Positions 1 through 6,786 of a stretch of DNA of 10,907 bases are shown piece by piece. How positions within the stretch are numbered: position 1 is the first letter of the stretch; the number at the start of each line of letters is the position of its first letter. Below the pieces are notes generated by a model that saw nothing but the letters and a program-made list of their open reading frames with translations, was not told the DNA's origin and searched no databases. A program made the translations under genes and the position numbers. The stretch covers positions 1 through 10,907 of the forward strand of contig CABQKL010000064.1 in the NCBI GenBank assembly GCA_902464645.1. The letters run 5' to 3'. The stretch comes from an uncultured Collinsella sp. (lineage in GTDB: Bacteria; Actinomycetota; Coriobacteriia; Coriobacteriales; Coriobacteriaceae).

Positions 1-1671
1 GAGCTTGAGCGGCTTGCCGGAGCGCGCCTCGCCGGAGACGTCGAGGCCCTCGACGGACCAATTGACTACTTTATATTTAGAAGTGCTCGATATATAACCA
101 TTGGAGTCGACAACATCGGCATAAATTTCGTATTCACCAGCTTGCGGCAAAGTCCAAGTAACAGACGGGCTGGTCAAATCTTGACCAATTACACCCCAAT
201 TTGAGCTGTTCCAATCGGCTCCAACTTTATGCCAAACAAATTTGTACTTAAGACCATCGGTCTTACCGGTAACATTCACGCCAATCTTAATGGAAGATCC
301 AGCACGCCCTAATTCTTCAGAGAATGTAATTCCATCAATGGAATAAGGGTGCGGGAACTGCGCAATAATAGCAGCGGCATCAGCCTCGCCAAGACGACGA
401 CAGCCGTCATCGGAAAAGTAATTAGCGACATCGCCGGAATTCGAAATAAAGCCATGCTCAATTAAGATGCCAGGGATCCCCTGCTCGCGGGCGCATCGGA
501 TTACCGCAAACTCATCTCCCACTTGCATCTGGAAAACGCCGCGGTACGTAAGACCCATAGCAGCAAGGTTATTCATAACCTTATTGGCAAGCTCAACAGA
601 AACCTGCGTATAGTCTGATCCATTTGCGGTGGGAGCGTAAACCTCAGCGCCATGAGCGGCGGAAGGACCGGAATTGATATGAAAGCTCACGAATGCTTGC
701 GCGCCCTGATCAATGCAGCGCTGGACGCGATATAGAAAATCATTACCGGAATAATTGCCGTATTGTTCACGAGCAAGAACGACCTTAAAGCCATATGCCT
801 CAAGCTTATTCTTGCATGCCGTCACAATCTTCCAGGTAAGATCGGCCTCGCTTTTGCCATTGCCCTGTGCACCGGGGTCAGATCCACCGTGACCAGCATC
901 GAGAGCGATTACGCTAACGTTGCGAGCAGAGCGAGCGGCATAAGTAGAAACACCATCCGGAGAATCGGCGCACTCCAACGCCTGCTGAATTGACTGGGCC
1001 TCAACAGCATTTCCGTCCCCATCTGCATAATAAACAGATGTGCCCTCGGAGTTCATAGAGCTATCTGCGACGGTGAATGAATAATCTCGATCAGAGAGAT
1101 CGATTTTATGCTCAGTCCCATCTCCCTCTAGATAATACGAAATCGATGTGAGGAAATAAGTATTAGCTTCGAGTTTTGCGCCAAAGGTAAAGGCGGCAGA
1201 ATTATCAGCCGTAGAAGACGCGTCGACAGAGCCCTTTACGCCGTTGGCACTCACATAGCCAAGCGTAGCAGAGGAAAGAACTTCGCCGTCATTAGGGGTA
1301 GCAAAAGCAATGACCTGATCAGCTCCAGAGGGAAGGCTTGGGTAGGCCAGGTAAACGTATTGGAAGGTCGACTCGACCGAATCGACCTGTTGATCGGTCT
1401 TGACATCGCTTTCAGTTGCGCCTTGGCTCAACGAGTCGATAGCCTCACTATCCCCTTCAACCGGAGATTGGTCGACGGTGGCCTCGCTGCCTTCAACATC
1501 GTCACCGCGTGAAGTTACTCCGTCATCACCTGCAGAAGCCACATCCGTCACAGCTTCAGCGGGCTTCGCCTCGTTCAACCCGTAAGCAGCAACTACAGGA
1601 CTCATCAATGACGAAAATGTCAGAAGAGCAGCCAGAGAAAAACTGGTTGTGACACGTAAAACCTTTTTCAT
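1..1671 (-). CDS. Secreted N-acetylmuramoyl-L-alanine amidase (Amidase_3), 3' part missing at window edge
   Basis: This exported zinc amidase should cleave the MurNAc-L-Ala bond of peptidoglycan. I translated the frame by hand: 557 residues without a stop, running off the left edge. Residues 1-28 are a signal peptide (MKK, hydrophobic core, VVAA). Residues 30-103 are acidic and Ser/Thr-rich, probably disordered. Residues 104-215 look like a beta-rich domain without a recognised family. The catalytic domain spans about 253-439, with LDAGHGGSDPGA (Zn ligand H261), SEADL (E275), SFHINS (H331) and IEHGFISN (E405, the usual catalytic Glu). All family residues are present. Residues 448-540 resemble an Ig-like, triple-tyrosine type surface domain (YKFVW, AGEYEIY, VVDSNGY). 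The ATG at 1671 follows a modest GGGG ribosome site. Codons end in A/T far more often than in neighbouring genes. The missing C-terminus may hold cell-wall binding repeats; amidase assignment is firm. Confidence 0.93.
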   Translation of the reverse strand, partial: MKKVLRVTTSFSLAALLTFSSLMSPVVAAYGLNEAKPAEAVTDVASAGDDGVTSRGDDVEGSEATVDQSPVEGDSEAIDSLSQGATESDVKTDQQVDSVESTFQYVYLAYPSLPSGADQVIAFATPNDGEVLSSATLGYVSANGVKGSVDASSTADNSAAFTFGAKLEANTYFLTSISYYLEGDGTEHKIDLSDRDYSFTVADSSMNSEGTSVYYADGDGNAVEAQSIQQALECADSPDGVSTYAARSARNVSVIALDAGHGGSDPGAQGNGKSEADLTWKIVTACKNKLEAYGFKVVLAREQYGNYSGNDFLYRVQRCIDQGAQAFVSFHINSGPSAAHGAEVYAPTANGSDYTQVSVELANKVMNNLAAMGLTYRGVFQMQVGDEFAVIRCAREQGIPGILIEHGFISNSGDVANYFSDDGCRRLGEADAAAIIAQFPHPYSIDGITFSEELGRAGSSIKIGVNVTGKTDGLKYKFVWHKVGADWNSSNWGVIGQDLTSPSVTWTLPQAGEYEIYADVVDSNGYISSTSKYKVVNWSVEGLDVSGEARSGKPLKL

Positions 1672-1699
1672 ATTGAATCCCCAGTCAAAATGAATATCC

Positions 1700-1711
1700 A
1701 TGTTGCAACAT
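1700..1711. repeat. Perfect 12-bp palindrome in the amidase leader (possible operator)
   Basis: ATGTTGCAACAT reads the same on both strands. It lies between the candidate amidase promoter and its start codon, at or just after the predicted transcription start, where a bound repressor would block expression. It contains the GTTGC/GCAAC element that recurs in other gaps of this window. Binding is inferred, not shown. Confidence 0.5.
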
Positions 1712-1720
1712 TATCCAACA

Positions 1721-1748
1721 ATTATCTCTTCTTTTGAACAATTGTCAT
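1721..1748 (-). promoter_or_regulatory. Candidate promoter of the amidase gene
   Basis: Read on the minus strand, ATGACA (1748-1743) is followed after 16 bases by GATAAT (1726-1721), a fair match to a sigma-70-type promoter. Transcription would start near 1714, leaving a leader of about 43 bases before the ATG at 1671. A second GATAAT lies on the same strand a few bases downstream (1715-1710) but lacks a good -35 partner. The assignment is from sequence only. Confidence 0.4.
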
Positions 1749-1818
1749 TGAAAGGAATCGTGTTGAGTCAAGATGGCACGAAACGGAGATCCCGATTCGT
1801 TTGGCCATCTGCTAACTT

Positions 1819-1837
1819 GGCAACCCTTACCGTTGCC
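1819..1837. repeat. Inverted repeat GGCAAC-N7-GTTGCC (possible operator)
   Basis: GGCAAC at 1819-1824 and GTTGCC at 1832-1837 form a perfect 6-bp inverted repeat with a 7-base spacer, upstream of the glycosyltransferase. More half-sites follow: GCAAC at 1849-1853, and TTGC-N4-GCAA at 1862-1873 directly before the candidate -10. Spaced half-sites like these suit a dimeric DNA-binding protein rather than a terminator, since the stem is short and no T-run follows. Confidence 0.4.
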
Positions 1838-1878
1838 TTCACCCAAATGCAACTAAAACCGTTGCAAACGCAATTAGG

Positions 1879-1907
1879 TATAATTCTTCCAGATCGCCTA
1901 GAGAAAG
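1879..1907 (+). promoter_or_regulatory. Candidate -10 box and ribosome site for the glycosyltransferase
   Basis: TATAAT at 1879-1884 is a perfect -10 hexamer, but no good -35 lies 16-18 bases upstream. The space where it should be holds TTGC-N4-GCAA (1862-1873), so the promoter may depend on an activator. GAGAAAG at 1901-1907 is a plausible ribosome-binding site 7 bases before the ATG at 1915. Confidence 0.4.
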
Positions 1908-1914
1908 TGTTTGA

Positions 1915-3015
1915 ATGCTGACCGTAATCGTGCCTACTTACAATGCCGAGCCGTATCTTTCTCAGGCTATAGGCAGCCTATTAAACGAAAAGAATATCGA
2001 ACTGGAAATCCTCGCCATTAACGACGGATCCACCGACAACTCGCTCGCCATTATGGAAGATTTCGCCGCGCGCGACTCACGCGTTCGAGTGATCGATAAG
2101 GCAAACCAGGGTTACGGCGCAACCTGCAATCTGGGCATTCGCGAGGCAAAGGGCGACTGGATTGCCATCCTCGAGCCCGATGATTGGATCGAGCCCGGAA
2201 TGTACTCCGACATGCTTGCCTTTGCCAAACGCGAATTTGGCGATCCGAACAAGCTCGATATTATTGAGACCCCGTATTGGATCATTCGCAACCCCGAAAC
2301 TCCCCAAGAGGTCAAACTACACTGCGCATATCGCGGTCGCATTAAACCGCCTCGGCAACCATTCACCATTCACGACGCTCCACACCTGCTGGCCCATCAT
2401 CCGTCCATTTGGTCGGCAATCTATCGTCGCGATTTCCTGATGCAAAACAATATCTGGTTTAAGGAAATCCCCGGTGCGGGCTGGGCCGACAATCCATTCC
2501 TTGTCGAAACGCTCTGCCAGGCAAAGGCGATCGCTTACTGGCCCAAGCCGTATTACTGCTACCGCGAGGAAACACCCGAAAAGGCAGCCGCCCTAGCAAA
2601 GCGTGACCCCTTGATGCCGTTTAATCGCTGGAACGATATGGTCAATATTCTTGAGCGGCTCAACGTCACCGACCCCGCCGTTTGGACACCCCAAATCACA
2701 CGTGGCTTCACCTATATGGGCATCATGATCGAGCACACCGGAATTGAGGGGCACCCCGAAATCGAGCGGGCGATCCACAGGATGTTCGAACGCATGCCGC
2801 AAGAGCTGGTATTTGCCAATCCTCGCGTTACTCCCGCGGCCAAAAAGCTCTATGCCGAGTATATGGGTATCGCCAACCCTAAAATCAGCTACTGCGCATA
2901 CGCCAAGGACCTCGTGGGCGAGGGCTTGTATAACGTATGGAACAAGGGCCCCAAGCAGACTCTAAAAATGATCACATCGCACTTTGGTTCATACAACGCA
3001 CGCGCTGGAAAATAG
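1915..3015 (+). CDS. Family 2 glycosyltransferase (GT-A fold)
   Basis: A 366-residue cytoplasmic or membrane-associated glycosyltransferase expected to move a sugar from a nucleotide-sugar donor onto a growing surface glycan. The N-terminus is a textbook GT2 domain: LTVIVPTYNAEPYL at 2-15, INDGSTDNS at 35-43 (D37 for nucleotide binding), NQGYGATCNLGI at 64-75, and the metal-binding region ILEPDDW at 85-91, where D89/D90 fill the DxD role and the usual first Asp is Glu. The C-terminal 150 residues are specific to this subgroup and give no donor or acceptor prediction. No membrane segment is evident. The ATG at 1915 has a GAGAAAG ribosome site 7 bases upstream. The acyltransferase gene starts 4 bases after the stop, so the two are probably co-transcribed. 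The family is clear; the sugar is unknown. Confidence 0.92.
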   Translation: MLTVIVPTYNAEPYLSQAIGSLLNEKNIELEILAINDGSTDNSLAIMEDFAARDSRVRVIDKANQGYGATCNLGIREAKGDWIAILEPDDWIEPGMYSDMLAFAKREFGDPNKLDIIETPYWIIRNPETPQEVKLHCAYRGRIKPPRQPFTIHDAPHLLAHHPSIWSAIYRRDFLMQNNIWFKEIPGAGWADNPFLVETLCQAKAIAYWPKPYYCYREETPEKAAALAKRDPLMPFNRWNDMVNILERLNVTDPAVWTPQITRGFTYMGIMIEHTGIEGHPEIERAIHRMFERMPQELVFANPRVTPAAKKLYAEYMGIANPKISYCAYAKDLVGEGLYNVWNKGPKQTLKMITSHFGSYNARAGK

Positions 3016-3019
3016 TCTG

Positions 3020-4165
3020 ATGGGCAGTAAAGCAAGCAGAAATACCTCCATCGAGGCGCTGCGCTTGGTCGCGGTTGCTGGCATCGCGATATTCCACACG
3101 TTTCAGTGGACCTTTCAAGCCGTCTGCGCCGGTCTACCGGAATATGCGCCGCTCGCCGTCTTCCCTTACTCCGGCGCGCTCGGCCTCATCAACCTGCTGG
3201 GCTGCTGGGCCAACGAGGTCTTCTTTATGATCTCGGGATACTTCCTTATTCCCTCGGCGGTACGCGCCCTCCAAAACGGTTCATCCGCGCAGGGCCTCAC
3301 GCTCAAATCGCTTGGGCGCCTCAAGAAGATCGTCTTGCCCACGCTCTTTTATTGCGCCACCTGCCTGTTTGTTTCGATGTACGTGTATCCCCTACCAGAA
3401 ATCTCGCTGCATGAGATTGGCTGGCTCACGTTGGGCATCGAGTTTATCTGGGTCTACGCGGTATCCGTATTGCTCGTCCCAGTGATTGCGGTGATACGAC
3501 AGCAAATCGGCAGCAAAAGAGCCCAGTTTGTCGTAGCACTTCTTGTGCTCGCAACATTTGGAATCAACTGCTACATCGCGGCGACGGCAAACGAAGCGGC
3601 CGGTATCATTTTGTGGCGCAAACTCATGAGCGCCGTTACCTACCTGGTCGCGTTTATTGCAGCTGGAGAAATGCGCTTTGTCCTCGAATGCCACGGCAAC
3701 GCATCCGGCGCTCAAAAATCCAAGATCGTACTCATCGGACTCGTTGCCGCCACCATCGCGCTCGAGCTTCTGCTATCGGCAAACAGCCAGTACAACACGC
3801 TCTGGAAGCTCTCCTACAAGTCCACTTCCGTCATATCCTTTATCTTGGCCGCCGCATCCGTTGCCGCCGCAGCGCTTCATCAGCCGCGCCACAAAGTCAC
3901 AGCTGCAGACAAGACAATCATGTCCCTCGCCGCAGGAACGCTCGCTTTCTACGCCGTGCAGTCATTTACCTGCAACGTCTGGCGACCCATCTTCGACAAT
4001 GCAATCTACACCATGGCAACAGGCATCCAAACGGGAACGCCCCGTCCAGCCGCCGCCATTTTGCTCGGAATCCTTATGAGCCTTTGCCTCGCGCTTTCCC
4101 TGCTCCTCGTGGATATCGTGCGCAGAGCCGTAGTCGAGTCCATCAAGGCCCGTATGAACGGCTAA
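3020..4165 (+). CDS. Membrane acyltransferase, Acyl_transf_3 (OafA/WecH-like) family
   Basis: A 381-residue integral membrane protein likely to add an acetyl or other acyl group to a sugar of a surface glycan. The N-terminus has the family signature: charged residues then EALRLVAVAGIAIFH (R15 and H26, the conserved Arg and catalytic-type His) and NEVFFMISGYFL at 65-76. About ten hydrophobic segments follow. The C-terminal part (FYAVQSF, then hydrophobic segments ending at RRAVVESIKARMNG) suits the family, and the length is normal. I chose ATG 3020, 4 bases after the glycosyltransferase stop; an in-frame TTG at 2984 would overlap that gene and adds nothing family-like. The ribosome site (GGA at 3007-3009) is weak, so translational coupling is likely. 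The stop overlaps that of the opposing gene. The acyl group and acceptor cannot be read from the sequence. Confidence 0.9.
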   Translation: MGSKASRNTSIEALRLVAVAGIAIFHTFQWTFQAVCAGLPEYAPLAVFPYSGALGLINLLGCWANEVFFMISGYFLIPSAVRALQNGSSAQGLTLKSLGRLKKIVLPTLFYCATCLFVSMYVYPLPEISLHEIGWLTLGIEFIWVYAVSVLLVPVIAVIRQQIGSKRAQFVVALLVLATFGINCYIAATANEAAGIILWRKLMSAVTYLVAFIAAGEMRFVLECHGNASGAQKSKIVLIGLVAATIALELLLSANSQYNTLWKLSYKSTSVISFILAAASVAAAALHQPRHKVTAADKTIMSLAAGTLAFYAVQSFTCNVWRPIFDNAIYTMATGIQTGTPRPAAAILLGILMSLCLALSLLLVDIVRRAVVESIKARMNG

Positions 4166-5502
4166 GCGACCTTCTGACTCCTCAGACCACGAAGCGCGCT
4201 TACACCCGAAACAAATAAAATCGCAAAGACAATCGCCCAATTCTTGCAGCCAAATACCGGAATATGAACGATCGCATGGTCGTGCATAACAACGAAATAA
4301 CCCAGAACAACAACCAGAGGCAGTGCCATGAGCAGCGACTGGATCAACACCTTTCGACGACGACCGTCTTGTGCGCCGCCCCGTATCGAGCAAACGAGCA
4401 CGGCAATCCAGATCACCAATACGACGGCAAACGAAACAAGACAAACGACGTTCGAGATCATCGCATAACCAGCTGTTGAGCAAATGGCGAACAGCTGCGG
4501 GCTCATGTAATAAAACGCCTTCAAAATCTGAGGCCAGTCAGCCTGGGGCAACAGTGACGAAGTCCCATGCGCAGACCAAAGGCCCATCTCGCCCAGAACG
4601 TTCGAAAAGACCTCGTCCCAGCCCAGCACAAATGCCGCGACAACCCATTTCATCGCCCAGGTAAACACAAACGAAAGCCCAAACCCAAAGAGCGCTTGCA
4701 GCATCGTGACGACGCAACGCTTGGGGCGCTCACCCTTGGGGAGCGCAATGAAGGCGAAAAAGCAATGCAGGGCGACAACTGCGGCAGGAATCGTTAAAAA
4801 GTCAAGAAACGAAAACACGGCGCCCGTCGCTATCGACCAAAGGACAAGGCGGCTTGTGAAAACCCGTGCGTTCGGGGCCGAGCCCAAACGAAGGCTCATG
4901 CAAGACATCATGATGAGCGCCACAAAGAACGAGATGCACAGCAGCAGATCACCGATAAAATTGAAAAACAGATTGGTCGAGAACAGCAGGATTGCAAGGA
5001 AACCCAACGTCAATGGCTTTGAAAACCGCTTCCGCAAGGCAACGTAAGCGCAAGCGGAGCCGACAATCGCCAGAGCGGCCGCAGGCACCACGACAACGTC
5101 GATACCGCCAATAAACAGGCAGGCATTCGTAAGTAGCTGCCATCCATGCCAATACCGGTAGTACTGCTGATGCGTAATCCCACCGGCTTTCGTAACGTCA
5201 TCAATCTCGGCAACAGTCATCGTCTTAAATGGAGAACCTTGGTCCTTTTGCTGTGCGACTTCAATGATAAAGCGATTGTTATCAAAGCAAACAGGACCAG
5301 CTGCAACACGGTGGTCGTAGACATACATGTCAGACAACAGGGCAGAGGACTCCGAACCCTGCGTATGTGACTCGATAACGGACCTCGGCAGGCAATTCGC
5401 CGCGGTATTGCTCAGGACAAATACGACCTGAAGAACCAAAAACAGCAACATGACCTTGACGGGAAGGCTATCGGCAAAGAAAGCTAAACAAGTTTTATTC
5501 AC
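4162..5502 (-). CDS. Polytopic membrane protein, possibly a GT-C-like glycosyltransferase
   Basis: A protein of 446 residues with an N-terminal transmembrane segment (about 17-33), an external loop of roughly 85 residues, then about nine hydrophobic segments and a short basic tail. The loop ends in YYRYWHGW, just before the second membrane segment; later come FSFLDFLTIP and, in the last external loop, HDHAIVH. From memory, similar motif sets occur in unnamed membrane proteins of Gram-positive surface-polysaccharide clusters. This overall plan (large first loop, many helices, external His/Asp) suggests a GT-C-type lipid-linked sugar transferase, but that is inference. The start is uncertain: GTG 5502 has GGA 6 bases upstream, giving MNKTCLAFF; GTG 5544 would add 14 residues without a visible ribosome site. 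It is divergent from the second glycosyltransferase and convergent with the acyltransferase. Confidence 0.75.
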   Translation of the reverse strand: MNKTCLAFFADSLPVKVMLLFLVLQVVFVLSNTAANCLPRSVIESHTQGSESSALLSDMYVYDHRVAAGPVCFDNNRFIIEVAQQKDQGSPFKTMTVAEIDDVTKAGGITHQQYYRYWHGWQLLTNACLFIGGIDVVVVPAAALAIVGSACAYVALRKRFSKPLTLGFLAILLFSTNLFFNFIGDLLLCISFFVALIMMSCMSLRLGSAPNARVFTSRLVLWSIATGAVFSFLDFLTIPAAVVALHCFFAFIALPKGERPKRCVVTMLQALFGFGLSFVFTWAMKWVVAAFVLGWDEVFSNVLGEMGLWSAHGTSSLLPQADWPQILKAFYYMSPQLFAICSTAGYAMISNVVCLVSFAVVLVIWIAVLVCSIRGGAQDGRRRKVLIQSLLMALPLVVVLGYFVVMHDHAIVHIPVFGCKNWAIVFAILFVSGVSALRGLRSQKVA

Positions 5503-5739
5503 AGGGCATCCAAACAGAAAGATCGCGTCCACAGGAATAGGCACCTATGTAATACCACAATGCGCGCTTGCAATCTCGCCGCGCACGCACGTCAACCAGG
5601 CTTGTAGCAAACGTTCTTGGTGATTAGTAGAACATTAACCGCGGGCGCCTACCTACGCTTACAATAGTCATGTCCAATGGGACACGTTGTTTATTCCGCA
5701 GGGCCGAAATGCTGCCCACGCGAAAGGATATTCTCGTTC

Positions 5740-6759
5740 ATGACTTCCACCCTTCCCGCTCCCATCGACAAGCTTGCCATCGTCGTCGTCACCTATAAGC
5801 GCCAAGAACTCTTGGCCAATCTGTTCGACTCCATGACCGAGCTCACAGCCGCACCTTGGCGCATCGTGATCGTCGATAACGAGAATTCGCGCGAGACCGA
5901 GGCCATGTGCTCCGCGTTCAACGAACGCCTCGCCAACCTGTGGGGCATCGACACCGATCAGCCCGATGCAAATGATGGCACCGACCGCGTTATCTACGCG
6001 CCGCAGCTCGAAAACGGCGGCGGCGCAGGCGGCTTTTCCGCCGGCACCAAATGCGCCTACGACCTGGGCGCCCAGTGGTTCTGGGTCATGGACGACGACG
6101 TGCTCGTCATCCCGGAGGGCATCGAGCGCCTGGCAAAGTGGACCGACCGCTACGACGTTATCCAGGGTTCGCGCCTGGACTTCGACGGCGGCGCCTTCTT
6201 TTGGCAATACCAGCTCATCCTTTCGCTTGGTATCCCCAACCCCATTGCCAAGTGGGACTTGGGCCCCGAGGGCTACCGCGCCATGAATCAGCTATGCTTT
6301 GAAGGCGGCCTGTTCTCGCGTCGCGTAGTCGACAAGATTGGCCTGCCCGATGCGCGCTTCTTCATCTACGGTGACGACGCCTGCTACGGTTATGTCGCCA
6401 GCCAGCACTTCCCCGCCGCTGTAGTTGCCGACGTGGTGCTCAAGCGCGCCCGCGCCGTCTCTAACTGGGACATCGCCGGCAAACGACAGCTCAACTCCAC
6501 GAGCGACACCAACCGCTACTACATCATGCGCAACCGAGGCTTCCTCGCTCGCTATATGCAGATTTATGGCGACTACCACCCCATGCTGTTCCGCTTGGGC
6601 AATGCCGCGACCTTCTGCAAGGAATTCATTCGCCTGGCTGCGGTCGACAAATGCTTTAAGACCGGCATTCCGGCGCTGCGTCGCGGCATGAAGGACGCCC
6701 GCAAGATCATCAAGGATCCCGACTGGAAGCCCATGCCGCCCATGAAGGACGCGGAGTAG
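5740..6759 (+). CDS. Family 2 glycosyltransferase, galactofuranosyl/rhamnosyl-transferase-like
   Basis: A 339-residue GT-A glycosyltransferase. Key features are LAIVVVTYKRQELL (12-25), IVIVDNENS (42-50), NGGGAGGFSAG (92-102), FWVMDDDV (114-121, DxD motif at D118-D120) and FFIYGDDACYGY (207-218, D212/D213 near the expected catalytic base). The GGAGGF element and the second GDD are hallmarks of the GT2 branch that includes mycobacterial GlfT1 and rhamnosyltransferases, so the product may be a galactofuranose- or rhamnose-containing glycan; the donor is not certain. RYYIMRN (259-265) and the basic C-terminus suit membrane association. I chose ATG 5740 because the GT motif begins 12 residues later and AAAGGA lies upstream; the in-frame ATG at 5677 adds 21 residues unlike the family. 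It stands alone in its orientation, facing the AAA-like gene. Confidence 0.92.
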   Translation: MTSTLPAPIDKLAIVVVTYKRQELLANLFDSMTELTAAPWRIVIVDNENSRETEAMCSAFNERLANLWGIDTDQPDANDGTDRVIYAPQLENGGGAGGFSAGTKCAYDLGAQWFWVMDDDVLVIPEGIERLAKWTDRYDVIQGSRLDFDGGAFFWQYQLILSLGIPNPIAKWDLGPEGYRAMNQLCFEGGLFSRRVVDKIGLPDARFFIYGDDACYGYVASQHFPAAVVADVVLKRARAVSNWDIAGKRQLNSTSDTNRYYIMRNRGFLARYMQIYGDYHPMLFRLGNAATFCKEFIRLAAVDKCFKTGIPALRRGMKDARKIIKDPDWKPMPPMKDAE

Positions 6760-6786
6760 GGGGCGCAGCTTCAACATCGCCCCCTA
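6757..6786. terminator. Bidirectional hairpin spanning two convergent stop codons
   Basis: TAGGGGGCG (6757-6765) and CGCCCCCTA (6778-6786) form a perfect 9-bp stem with a 12-base loop. The first TAG is the stop of the plus-strand glycosyltransferase; the last three bases are the TAG stop of the minus-strand AAA-like gene. No T-run follows on either strand, so it is not a textbook intrinsic terminator. It may still terminate or protect the 3' ends of both transcripts. Confidence 0.6.

Noticed and set aside
1700..1921. 73-codon plus-strand reading frame in the divergent gap
   Set aside because: It covers promoter elements and palindromes, has no ribosome site or recognisable protein character, and overlaps the start of the glycosyltransferase out of frame.
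3613..4218. 201-codon plus-strand frame inside the acyltransferase gene
   Set aside because: It is an Arg/His-rich shadow frame of a GC-rich gene with a clear Acyl_transf_3 protein in the other frame.
5613..5633. GTTCT-N11-AGAAC inverted repeat in the 5545-5739 gap, considered as a regulator site
   Set aside because: The 5-bp arms are short, the spacing does not match the actinobacterial LexA box I know, and there is no second copy.
5660..5665. TACAAT as a -10 box for the second glycosyltransferase
   Set aside because: The best -35 candidate (TTAACC at 5635-5640) is 19 bases away and a poor match, so I did not list a promoter.
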